From assembly GCA_958298945.1 (NCBI GenBank), contig OY282605.1, forward strand, positions 6,595,811 through 6,659,810: DNA of 64,000 nucleotides. Reading direction: 5' to 3'. Below the pieces are notes generated by a model. That model worked only from the letters and a program-made list of their open reading frames with translations. It was not told the DNA's origin and did no database searches. Every line of letters begins with the position of its first letter. Positions within the stretch are counted from its first letter, which is position 1. This stretch comes from Atherix ibis. Lineage: Eukaryota > Arthropoda > Insecta > Diptera > Athericidae. Of the stretch, positions 54,311 to 64,000 are shown piece after piece. The position numbers and the translations under genes are program-made.

Positions 54311-56440
54311 TCTTATTTTCTTCTTTGCAATGCTTATTCCGATCCTATTGAATCCAAGCGAATTGATTTCGGTTTTCTATTTTTATTTTTATCGGAATCC
54401 AAAAGAAGATACCGATCCAATGATCATTGTGTTCAAATTCGAAAAATAACACCGAAATGCAGCTTCTTTACCACGTTTAGGAAATTTTTCACATTTTTTG
54501 TCTTGTGCCCCAATATTATAAGCAGAAAGACTGTTTGATTGAAAATGCTAGTGTTTGATAGAATATGCTTTTTATAAAATTGTATTTGTACATGAACTTT
54601 TAAAAACATCCTAAAATAGGTGTCGAAGTCTCTTTGTTATCGATGGAGCAAAGTGACAATACTTGGATTCGGAACTTGGTTAAATCTAAAAACAAACCAA
54701 AAAAATAAATATATAATCTGAAAGAAAAGAAAAAACGATAAAAATCTGCTTTTTCTTGAGCAGACAAGGTGATGTCTGTTTTAGTGATTTTTGACAGGTG
54801 ATTTTCTTGTTTAAACGAAAATAACGAATTCGCACAGTCTAAGTTGTAATTCACGTCATGAGTCGATCGAAGCGAATCTTGTTTGATGCCAATTCACCTG
54901 GTAAAGAAGCGTTTTTTTTTTGTTGCTTCGTTATACTCGAGGTATACTACATTCATACGAGTAGCACGGAATTCGATTGGAAACGGATTTTCACAACCAT
55001 AAACAATATAATATTGCTGATATCGATACTCTGCTGTTCTACTGCTTTCGTTCATATTTTCTTCTAATTTAATTGAAGAAGATATGAAGGTGATGACTGA
55101 AGGTGATGATGGTTTTCGATTGTTTGATTTCGATTTCGATTTCAATTTCGATTCCGATTACAATTCCAATTCCGTGATACATTCGTAACTTCATTAAAAG
55201 TAGACATCCTAAACATGGCACTTGGCTTGTCGCCTTCGCCTTGTTAGTAAACAATTGTAACATATTGCAAGAAGGAGTTCTGTTGGGTTTTTCTGCCATG
55301 CGACCATGTTTTTTTCCGGATCGACTTTGTGTGGATAACTATCACTATCATCATCACCATAATCATTGTTCCATCAATCGATCGAATTGAAATTGCTCAA
55401 ACGGGAATCAATCCGATCGATCGATCTTCCGATCGATACCTCGAATACAAGATTATAATTTGAACCATTCGAGACTCGTATCACTATTGAAATTGTTGTC
55501 ATTTTAGTTTTTATTAATCGATAAAAACTTGTTGGATTCTTGTCGATGATGATGTCCATTTATTTATAATAAAATACCAAAAGTAACGAAGAAAAAAATC
55601 ATATCTACATGTATGAGTATCTATGTATGAATGTTTACTTAAGAAGTTTTTTGTTTAAAAAAAAATATTAGAAAATAACTCTTTTTAGTTGAATAGTTGT
55701 ATCTGTTCGATTTCATTTCTTATTGAAGGAATTCCTTTTATCTGTTTAGTTGTGAAAATGAAGAGATCAAAAATGTCGTCAAATCAGTTAACGGCATTGT
55801 GAAAAGTTTCTTTTACAATAGGTAATAATTTTTACACTTTGCCACATCATTTGGACCATATCTAATTGAATTTTAATTTCTTAACGCTTTGTTATTATTC
55901 CATTTGATTAAATTATACTATTTTAAATTAGAGCAAGGATGTTAGTTTTTTTTGTTGACAAAATACATATATAAATTTGAAAAACCTATTTGTTTAGTTG
56001 TGCAATTTAATCAGATTTTCAAAAAAATATCCAATAAGAAAAGGAAAAGTGTGTACTAACCAATTTAACTAACACTTTTTTTGTATAACAGTATCTAAGA
56101 ATCCAATTCGATGTGATTTATTTTGATTGTTATATTTTTGACTATAAACATTTGTAAGGTGCCATTCCTTCAAAAATTGATAAATTTACTAAAAACTAGA
56201 ATTATTGTTATAATTTATATATTTTTTTTAATCATAATAACTTAAGATTAATTTTAAATATGTTTTTATATACACTTACACATCTATTCTAATAAACTAT
56301 TTTGTTTCAATAGAAAGATTATGTCCATAACTTATCATTTGTAAGGTTCCACACAATTTTCAAAATGTTACAAAAACGCAAAATTCATTATAAAAATATT
56401 TGATAATTTTAAAAACCATTATTTTAATATATCTTATAAA
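54311..56440. other. No confirmed gene; hexamer repeat and a possible first exon on the plus strand
   Basis: At 54,858 ATG opens MSRSKRILFDANSPG, immediately followed by a donor-like CTG|GTAAAG (54,900), which could be a first coding exon of an unrecognised plus-strand gene. A (GATTTC)n-type array lies at 55,120-55,175. GATCGATCGATC words lie at 55,410-55,440. The rest is AT-rich without assignable frames. Confidence 0.35.
55120..55175. repeat. Hexanucleotide GATTTC/GATTCC array
   Basis: Repeated TTTCGATTTCGATTTCAATT units drift into ATTCCGATTACAATTCC. On the complement the array gives the run GIEIEIEIEIE, a low-complexity shadow frame, not a gene. Confidence 0.85.
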
Positions 56441-56625
56441 TAAATACGAGGTCTGTTCAAAAAGTATCGCGAATTTTAAATTTCCATGGGTTAAGTATAT
56501 TCGATATTCGATTTTTTGTGGCGTTATGTTGGTACTCATGTCTCTCACTTATGCCGACAAGTTCGGCCATTTTAAATGTTCAGTTAATTTTTGACAGCTG
56601 CTTTGCTTGCACGTTTTTTTTCTTT

Positions 56626-56694
56626 CTTTGATCCATTTTTTTTGGAATGGGCTCGTCTTCGATTTTTGCCCATTCCAAAAAAAATGGATCAAAG
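56626..56694. repeat. Perfect inverted repeat, 26-bp arms, inside mar-A
   Basis: The arm CTTTGATCCATTTTTTTTGG plus AATGGG (56626-56651) is the exact complement of 56669-56694, which is the normal transposase start region (CCCATTCC...ATGGATCAAAG). The 17-base loop CTCGTCTTCGATTTTTG is normal element sequence. The left arm replaces the bases ACATGTTTTGG seen in other copies. Confidence 0.95.
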
Positions 56695-57708
56695 AATCTG
56701 TCTCAAATTTTGTGTGAGAAACAAAATTAATTGCGCGGACGAATTCCGAATGTTGACTGTGGCATATGGTGAAGCTACCGTGGACCGAAGCAACGTTTAT
56801 CGGTAGTACAAAATGTTCTCAGAGGGCCGAGAAGATGTGAACGACGAAAACCGTGCCGGACGCCCGGGCACATCAACAACAGACGAAAACATTGATGAAG
56901 TGAAGAAAATAGTATTGGTCAATCGTCGAATCACCGTTACAGAAGTAGCTGAGGACTTAAACATATCGATTGGCTCGTGCCATTCGATTTTTAGCAATAA
57001 TTTGGCGTGAAACGGGTCGCCGCGAAATTCGTACCAAAATTGCTCAATTTCGACCAAAAATAGCATCACATTAAGATTGCTAAGGAACTGTTGGACTCTG
57101 TCCGCGATGACCCAAATTTGCTCCAGAGGGTCATAACAAGTGACGAATCATAGGGTTTATGGTTATGACGTGGAAACGAAAGCTCAATCATCCCAATGGA
57201 AGGTGCCGTATGAGCCAAAACCAAAAAGCGCGCCAAGTTCGGTCGAATGTGAAGGTTTTGCTTACAGTTTTCTTCGATTGCAGGGGCGTGTTGCATCATG
57301 AGTTCTTGCCACAGGATAGAATGATCAATAAGGAATATTACCTGCAAGTTATGCGCAAGTTGTGGGAAGCAATCCGCCAGAAATGCCCGGATTTGTGGAA
57401 GAACAAAATCCTGCTCACGCATCGTTGCTTGTGTGCGAATTTTTGGCCAAAAACAACACACTAATAATGGCGCAGCTACCGTATTTCCAAGATGTGGCCA
57501 CCTGTGACTTTTTCTTGTTCCCGAAACTGTAGAGCCCCATGACAGGACGACGCTACGCTACGATTGAGGAGATAAAGACGGCATCGAAAGAGGAGCTGAA
57601 CAAGATCACAAAAAATTATTCTTTGAAGTGCTTCGAGAATTGGAAAAAACGTTGGCACAAGTGTGGTGGGAATTACTTTGAAGAGGACAAAATAGATGGT
57701 CATGAATA
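56684..57708 (+). pseudogene. mar-A transposase pseudogene
   Basis: From ATG 56684: MDQRICLKFCVRNKINCADE, YGEATVDRSNVYR then TAG where Trp is expected (56,804), MFSEGREDVNDENRAGRPGT, TDENIDEVKKIVLVNRRITV, EVAEDLNISIGSCHSIFSNN. Later blocks: IAKELLDSVRDDPNLLQRVI, then an extra A after GACGAATCAT (57,150) shifts frame in the first catalytic region. KVLLTVFFDCRGVLHHEFLP and QVMRKLWEAIRQKCPDLWKN follow. The HHDNAPAHASLL segment is mostly lost (57,405-57,440), removing the second Asp. The third-Asp motif reads FQDVATCDFF. A C-terminal KRWHKCGGNYFEEDKIDGHE ends at 57,708. Confidence 0.9.
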
Positions 57709-57769
57709 AAAAAATAATTTTTGAAAAAAAAAACACAAAATTCGCGATACTTTTTGAACAGACCTCGTA

Positions 57770-60323
57770 CTATACAAGCCGCTTTTTTTTATTATTTTTG
57801 AATTTAGTTAGCTTAATAAAATAGAGTTCTGATCAACAACAACAACAAAAAATGAAATGCAGTAAAATTAAATATTAAACAAGTACTGGCATATGAAATT
57901 ATAACAAAATAAATTCTATAAAACTGCTGCATTTTAACCTACAATCCAAATAGTAAAATATTCCTTTTTATAATCACAGTTAAATCTTATGTAAATATCC
58001 ATGATAAATATACATATAACAGGTAAATTACTAAGTTGACATGATAAATAGCATCCAGAATCCAGTATTATCGTTATTTGACAAATTAACAAAAGAATTA
58101 CAAGGGTTCGAGTTCACAAGCACTATCAACATAAGGATACGCTTAACCCCTCGGATATATAGCTATATTGTATGCATGTACAACAGATGAGTTCCTGTTC
58201 TTCAAATCTCCAAATTTCTTTTACTCGGCAGGCTACTAATTCCGAACTTAAAGTTGAACGAACATTCAAGTACAAATACACCAAAAAAAAAATACATATC
58301 CATATTCACATGTACAGCATTTTTGTTATAATCTTAAACGTATAGACTATCTTTCCCTTAAAAAAAAGTATATACATACAATATAATATAAGACTTTTTA
58401 CTTATAATATTAAACTAATAAAAAATTGATTTTTATCTACCGGCAAATTTAACATTCAATTAATGGCAATTGTGCTGGTTTCTTTTAAAAAATTCGCTTT
58501 TCTTTCAACTCAGCGAATATTCAAGAACAAAATCAAAGTCAATTTTCATGCAAATCTTTCCATTATCTTTTTTGTTGTTGAGCAAAATTCAAAAAAAAAT
58601 AAAAGAACCAAACACTAAATCCGAAACCTTAATAAAAATTTCTGTTGAAATTGGTATTCTATTGGATATATTTGGCTATCCAAAAATACCAATCGCTCTT
58701 ATTTCCCCATCTAACTATTCTTATCCTTTTCGGTAGCTATCTATATACATGCACATGTGCACATATAATGTTTAAAATTAAATGATTCTAGCTACGATTA
58801 TCCTTGCAGTATCTAGAATAAAAGATAGGAGAAGTAGAAAATTTGTCAAGTCCTTTCTTTGCGAAATTTTTTTTTTTATTTGGGTATACATACGTCGAAT
58901 GGAATTTCTGGAACTTTTCTCTTATCTAAAAATGAAAAATTTAAATGAATGCTTCTTTTTTTTGCTATTTGTATAATACGAACATATTAAGATAAGTATG
59001 CATGTATATGTAAGACACCATATTCGAAATGTTATCGTCCGTTTTCACATTATCTTGGGGAAAATAAGTCTGCAATATTGGGTGAATTTGTGCTTAAAGG
59101 GTCCATTTAGATATCGCACAAATGTTAACATTATGCATCGATTTATTTCAAATCTAAAATCAGTTCAATGAAACCTATTTAATATTAAAATAAAAATAAT
59201 AACTAAAATCTATTAAACATTGTTATATATTTAAAAAAAAAAACAACGAATAATCATAGACACTATATTTAAAGACTATCAAAAATATGCTTAACTTAAA
59301 TAGTCACTTCTTGATTATTGAAAAAATAAATAAACTATAAAAAACGACCGTTCTCACTGTTCTTTCACAATATTTTCGTACATTTTCAATAGATTTTATT
59401 ACCTTTTTTTAGAATAGCAAAATTACTAAAATTATTGCAAACACTCCAAATACATTTTTACGCATATACAAGCAAAATAAAATTAAAAAAAAGAACAAAT
59501 GCAAATTTACAAAACACAATACGTTACGTTAAAAAGTAAAATACAAAAAAAAAATATAGTTAAAATTATTCAATTCAATGCAAAGAAGCTTCTGCGATAG
59601 GAACTTAGACTCTGAATCGGGAATAAACTTAGCCATAAGAATAGCACATTCTCGGTGCATATCAGATACACCGAAAACTCGTATAAACACGCTCGGAACC
59701 CTCTATGGAAATTCCTATTCAAATTTCAAAAACCCATTTGATCTCAATATATTTTCTTCATGTTCATTCTAAGGTGTTCGAACAAAATTTCTAGTTCCAT
59801 TCATTGGGTACGAATGTATGCGAAATAAGAACAATCAAATATGAAATCGTTTTTTTTTTTTTGGTATAGTGCATATTTGTCAGAATGCAACGAACAGCTT
59901 TTAAAATGCGTATAATTTTATGATAGCAAAATTTAATGGTTCAGTGAATATTCATGATATTCTTAGGTCCACCTCAGGTTCACATGAAATGCTTAGTTTT
60001 TCTAAGGTAGTTATTTTTGAATTTTTTTTTCAATTTCAAGTTACATTAATTCAGAAATGTAAATTCTAAGCACCATGACACTAAAATGCTATTTGGCATA
60101 TTAGTAGCAAATTTGCTCGATTACCCAACACCTGTGACCGAAAAACGCAATTTATTTATAGAAAAATGATTTGAGATAATAAAAAGTTATCCATTTTGTA
60201 GTCTAAAAAGTTGAGCCCTCTCATTTGACAGCTGTCAAATACATATGTTATCTAATATAACACTTATTTAGGTTAAAGCTTGCCATTTTTATATATTACT
60301 TATAAAAAAGTAATCATTTAATG
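57770..60323. other. 2.5 kb without recognised gene or transposon
   Basis: AT-rich, with alternating words (ATATACATGCACATGTGCACATATAATG near 58,742; given in part) and a poly-T/A rich 3' part. Frames of 60-88 codons here are biased and unassigned. Confidence 0.5.
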
Positions 60324-60325
60324 TA

Positions 60326-61214
60326 CGAGGTCTGTTCAAAAAGTATCGCGATTTTTTGTGTTTTTTCAAAAAAAATTTATTTATTTATGAATATCTATTT
60401 TGTCCCCTTCAAAGTACGAGTAATCCACTACTCGAAGCACTTCAAAAAATCATTTTTTGTGATCTTGTTCAGCTCCTCCCTCGACGCCGTCTTTATCTGC
60501 TCAATCGTAGCGTAGAGTCGTCCTGTCATGGGGCGCTTTAGTTTCGGGAATAAGAAAAAGTCATAGGGAGCTAGATCTGGGGAATACGGTAGCTGCGACA
60601 TTATTAGTGTGTTGTTTTTGGCCAAAAATTCGCGCACAAGCAATGATGCGTGAGCAGGGGCGTTATCATGGTGCAAAAGCCAATTTTTGTTCTTCCACAA
60701 ATCCGGGCATTTCTGGCCGATTGCTTCATGCAACTTTCGCATAACTTGCAGGTAATATTCCTTATTGACCGTTTTACCGTGCGGCAAGAACTCATGATAC
60801 ACCACGCCTCTGCAATCGAAGAAAACTCTAAGCAAAACCTTTACATTCGGCTATTCGTCGTTCACATCTTCTCGGCCCTCTGAGAACATTTTGTATCACC
60901 GCTAAACGTTACTTCAGTACAAGGTAGCTTCACAATATGCCAGTCAACATTCGGAATGCGTCCGCGCAATTAATTTTGTTTCCCACACAAAATTTGATAC
61001 AGATTCTTTGATCCATTTTTTGGAATGGGCAAAAATCGAAGACGAGCCAAAACACGTGCAAGCAAAGCAGCCGTCAAAAATTAACTGAACATTTAAAATG
61101 GCCGAACTTGTCGGTATAAGTGAGACACATGAGTGCCAACATAACGCCACAAAAAATCGAATATACGTAACCCACGGAAATTCAAAATTCGCGATACTTT
61201 TTGAACAGACCTCG
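60326..61214 (-). mobile_element. mar-A mariner, internally deleted
   Basis: CGAGGTCTGTTCAAAAAGTA at 60326 and its complement ending at 61214, each beside TA; 889 bases. About 430 bases from the middle of the transposase are missing (junction near 60,850, where KVLLxVFFDC joins the GREDVNDE region). Confidence 0.95.
60428..60835 (-). pseudogene. mar-A transposase C-terminal fragment, best preserved of the group
   Basis: The complement has an open frame with VFFDCRGVVYHEFLPHGKTV, NKEYYLQVMRKLHEAIGQKC, NWLLHHDNAPAHASLLVREF (second Asp) and LPYSPDLAPYDFFLFPKLKR (third Asp), with 34 residues between the two, which defines the group as D34D mariner. The frame stops at KNDFLKCFE because of a substitution near 60,428. 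The first catalytic Asp lies in the deleted part; the N-terminal start (MDQRIC-like) is at about 61,010. Confidence 0.9.
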
Positions 61215-61224
61215 TATATGCAAA

Positions 61225-61800
61225 TAGACAAATTTCACTATATGAGGCTCTGAAAACCCACAAGTAACTGTGGAAAAGCCATTGTGTCTGCGAGAAGTGA
61301 CTGCCTGGTGTGCATTTCGGTCTGAAGGTATCATTGGACAGTATTTCTTTGACACTTTTCCGTCAATTCTGGGCGCTATGGCCGATTTTTCCTTTGCCTG
61401 AACTTCAAAGAGATTGAGTCATGGAAAACGTATTGAAGAGAGAGGGGCGGCATTTGAATGATGTTTTACTGTCTAATCAATATAATGAAATAAAAATAAT
61501 TGAAATCTTTAAGTTTATTTAAAAGTAATTTTTCTTAATTTTCCGCACTACATAATGCCTAACCTTTTTAATCTGTACTATTTGGCTCTATTGCCCGCCA
61601 TTTCGTGATATCAATTGGCCTTTAAGGTCGTGCGTATAATTTGACGCATATGAACAATTTTTTTTAGGCTACACAAAAGATCATGTTTAATCAGGCAATC
61701 CTCAAATTTTAGTGCATTTAAAAAAAAACAATATGTGTGAAACAGCCATGAAAAATCACCTCAAAAGGATTGAGTCCTGAAATAGATCGGAATTTAACTT
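61225..61800 (+). pseudogene. rel-I transposase relic
   Basis: PGVHFGLKVSLDSISL (61,298) fits the WCALxxxGIIGPYFF region, and LTLFRQFWALWPIF (61,347) the VTVNxERYxAMI region. The third-Asp region follows at 61,610-61,670 (DINWPLRSC, then FFLGYTKDHV-like with frame changes) and CETAMKNHLKRIES at the tail. The 61,352-61,385 part is the single-copy form of the 18.8-kb minisatellite unit. Confidence 0.68.
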
Positions 61801-62889
61801 TTCTTTCCAAAGAATTAGGTACAAAAATTTCGAATAATTTTGAAATATAAATTTTTGTCTAATAATTTTGAAATGTAATAAATTCATGCCAATATCGAAA
61901 ATAATTTCTTTTTTTAATCGGTTATTTTTAATAAAATTTGTTTTTAAATATAAAATCTTCAACTATTTGTACTTGTTGGATTCGACAAGTATCACTTATA
62001 AAGGATATTTTTTTATGGCAAAACTTATTTTTCTCATCAATTAATTTGTGCTGAAATTTTAATCGGCATTATAAAAATAATATTAAAAATTAAACCGTAA
62101 ATATATTTATTTTGATATTCCTGTGGTAAAAATAATTTTTCTAGTATTTATATTTATGGAAATTTTTATTTTTGGTTTGAATAAAATTGTTCAAGCTGTG
62201 AATTAATAACAGTTGAAGAATATATTTAGTGACAGGTAGGTTGTGCACGCGTCATCTGTCAGTCAATCTGTTGACACTGACGATTTTATCTTATATGCCA
62301 AAACAGATGAATACGTATATAAGAGAAATTTTTTGTGAAAAATTTAAATTGTAAATAGTACAATGAAGTTTTAACTTTGCAGGCTCGACAAAAATTCTCG
62401 AAAAAAATTTATGCAGATACAGACAAACTGATCTTGTAAAAACATGCAAAATAATTCGATCCTTTTTTGTTTGTAATGTACTGCGAGTATCTGGACTTTT
62501 GTGCAAACAGATTTTACTCATCACCAAGGAATGCAGATCAACTAAGAAGAATGAAGGCGTTTTCAGAATGATTTTTCACCAACAAAAAAATATCTATAAA
62601 TGCAAAATTCAAATTTTTGATTGAATTCAAATTTGTTGTTTATCTTCTGCATATTTTATGCATTTTTCATTTCGATGTAATACACAGCTTTGGGAATTTT
62701 TGGAAGTTAACCTTAATATTGAAGTATTTTTGGCTTCAAAAAGATACTATTGTATATCTTTGTTATATGTTAAATTTTATCTTAAAAAATTGTATCCTCC
62801 ACAATAACCTCTTTACAAATATAACATCAGCCATAGATATATCAAAATCGCATTATATTATAAAACTATAATTTTTTATGTTACTTGAG
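61801..62889. other. AT-rich sequence, no gene recognised
   Basis: No recognisable domain on either strand. TGACAGGTAGG and CATCTGTCAGTCAATCTGTTGACACTGACG near 62,231-62,282 (given in part) are less biased. Confidence 0.5.
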
Positions 62890-63130
62890 AAAATAATCAT
62901 TATACAATACTTAATGTGACTCCCTAAAGAAAAATTTCCTTTCACAAAAAATAGGATTTAGTATTGCCATAGACAAGAAATAAATAGATCTCGCCAATAG
63001 AACAAAATTCTGAATGAATTGAACCCCGAAATGTGTCAAAAAATCATTAAAAAATACCTCAAAAGATTCAATTACTATAAGAAGTTCCGTTGGGGCCATT
63101 TGAATTATGCTATATTTTAGCAAATTTACT
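62890..63130 (+). pseudogene. rel-I transposase C-terminal relic
   Basis: EMCQKIIKKYLKRFNYYKKF followed by RWGHLNYAIF is readable at 63,028-63,118, the C terminus of the group. Upstream, ATAGACAAGAAATAAATAGA recurs at 63,233 (ATAGACAAGAAATATATAGA), so a second small fragment of the same element lies at 63,160-63,290. Confidence 0.68.
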
Positions 63131-63740
63131 ATTTCACCCACGCAGCAAGCCCATCTTTTATTCAATTAAAAAGTTCCATTCCTGTCGGTTTTGAGAACTC
63201 AACCGTTTAATATAAAAACATATGAATATGAGCATAGACAAGAAATATATAGATGTCGCCACTAGAACAAAGTTGTGACGCTAAAAATTTTGAACAAGAG
63301 CTAGGTAATACCTACACATATATACCAGTTTTTGAGATTCTGCATGTAAATTGGCTAAAATCATATTTCTTTCTTTTTCAATAAAAAAATATTAACAATA
63401 ATTAAAATCTCTGTCATAATTTATAAAACCTTCACAATCTAATGTGAGTGCACACAATCGCGACGACTGACACTAACGATAAACGATTTTATCGTCGAAT
63501 TAGATCGAGTTGCTATTATTGTCGTTATTATTGTAGTACTGCCACACATTTCAGTGTTTTATTATGTGGCAGCATTATTAAAATTTAAATCAAAGGCCAG
63601 GTAAATTTATATAGGATTAAATGAGGTTAAGTAAACTTAAAAACTGCATTAATCTTATTATATTGGATGATTTTTTAAGTGTTCGGTTTTCAAATTTCCA
63701 ACAAAAAAAAAACAGATAAATAGCAAAAGTGTATGAAATT
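63131..63740. other. AT-rich sequence with a small duplicated relic fragment
   Basis: 63,233-63,275 repeats 62,971-63,013 (GATCTCGCCAATAGAACAAA against GATGTCGCCACTAGAACAAA). Words such as GCGACGACTGACACTAACG near 63,460 are unassigned. Confidence 0.5.
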
Positions 63741-63777
63741 CTGTTTTTATTTGAATCGATAAATCAATGCTTGCCAT

Positions 63778-64000
63778 TTACTTTTTAAAGATTATTTCAT
63801 ATAAAGGTTGGCCACAACTACATTTTATGTGATCGGTACAATTTTGAACTACTATTTCGAGCATCTCGGCTGGTATCTCGGTAATAACCCGTATAATGTT
63901 GTTTTCCAAGGCTTCAAGTCTCGCTGGTTTATCGGCATAGACGAGGGACTTTACGTAGCCCCATAAAAAATAGTCTAGAGGCGTTAAAAATCGCACCGGT
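63778..64000 (-). pseudogene. DUF4817-type transposase, C-terminal end, cut by the window edge
   Basis: The complement gives RFLTPLDYFLWGYVKSLVYA followed by DKPARLEALENNIIRVITEI, PAEMLEIVVQNCTDHIKCSC and YEIIFKK to a stop near 63,778. LTPLDYFLWGYVKSLVYADKP is the hallmark of this transposase family and holds its last catalytic residue. There is no frameshift in the 72 or so visible codons, so this copy is much better preserved than the rel-I relics and probably belongs to a separate, younger lineage. An R-FL in place of the usual R-SCD just before LTPLD may be a lesion. Confidence 0.85.

Larger units (their letters stand above)
56447..57767 (+). mobile_element. mar-A mariner, both ends present
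   Basis: CGAGGTCTGTTCAAAAAGTA at 56447 and its complement ending at 57767 are flanked by TA on both sides; 1321 bases. An inverted duplication in the 5' region (separate entry) lengthens it. It is the most complete mar-A copy in the window. Confidence 0.95.

Noticed and set aside
55069..55299. Minus-strand frame with GIEIEIEIEIE
   Set aside because: The repetitive residues come from the hexanucleotide array; no gene is implied.
1..64000. CRISPR arrays, operons, riboswitches, bacterial promoters or ribosome binding sites
   Set aside because: None seen, and none would be expected: the window has spliced genes and animal transposons. Tandem arrays present are a minisatellite and microsatellites.
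1..64000. tRNA and rRNA genes
   Set aside because: I looked for TTCGA-type T-loops with matching acceptor stems and for conserved rRNA words and found none I could defend; a covariance-model search would be decisive.

Overview
The window looks like insect nuclear DNA, most likely from a higher fly (Diptera). It is very AT-rich, has interrupted genes with GT-AG introns, carries fly-style simple repeats, and is crowded with Tc1/mariner relatives, including copies of the mauritiana (Mos1-like), irritans-like and cecropia-like groups. No bacterial or viral gene organisation was seen. Several initiators a bacterial reading would accept (TTG, GTG) are meaningless here, so only ATG starts are used.

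Only one host gene is convincing: a minus-strand orthologue of the E3 ubiquitin ligase RNF220. Six exons join in frame with matching intron phases: 44245-44009, 43878-43710, 9435-9212, 7581-7423, 7296-6845 and 6757-6574. They give about 466 codons, from a low-complexity N-terminal part through the CxxC...H segment, a conserved Arg-rich block and an acidic linker, to the first cysteine pair of the RING finger. The rest of the RING was not found and should lie beyond the left edge. The third intron visible here is about 34.3 kb (9436-43709) and holds most of the repeats.

The repeats fall into recurring groups, labelled here for cross-reference. mar-A (ends CGAGGTCTGTTCAAAAAGTA) has copies at 2.0, 7.9, 15.2, 56.4 and 60.3 kb. 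mar-B (irritans-like) is at 34.1 and 47.0 kb. mar-C (mauritiana, Mos1-like, ends CCAGGTGTATAAGC) is at 14.9, 20.2 and 30.0 kb. mar-D (cecropia-like, ends TTGGGTTGTCCGG) is at 12.1, 39.6, 41.9 and 42.2 kb. mar-E (ends TTGGGTTAGAAACTAAG) is at 19.2-21.6 kb and mar-F (ends CCACCTTGATCAAA) at 16.0-17.4 kb. mar-G is a set of relics without ends at 12.9, 25.2, 36.2 and 48.2 kb. mar-H (ends with CCCAAAAATAACC) is at 34.0-35.5 and 37.5 kb. rel-I is an old DUF4817-type, probably DD41D, transposase group with about eleven relics. Alongside these are two adjacent Harbinger-like copies, a probable hAT remnant, and LINE fragments, one of them 5'-truncated with a poly-A tail and a clear target-site duplication.

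Every transposase examined is broken by stops, frameshifts or deletions, so the window is a graveyard of DNA transposons. Several insertions are nested, which gives a relative order: mar-C inside mar-E, mar-B inside mar-H, Harbinger pair inside a LINE, LINE inside rel-I. The structural oddities include a mar-C/mar-A chimera flanked by TA, a 37-bp perfect hairpin, inverted duplications of one short transposase segment in two mar-A copies, a 4 x 41-bp minisatellite grown inside a relic, and a 481-bp tandem duplication. A GC-richer block at 53.7-54.9 kb is the best candidate for a promoter region. I found no new multi-gene system.
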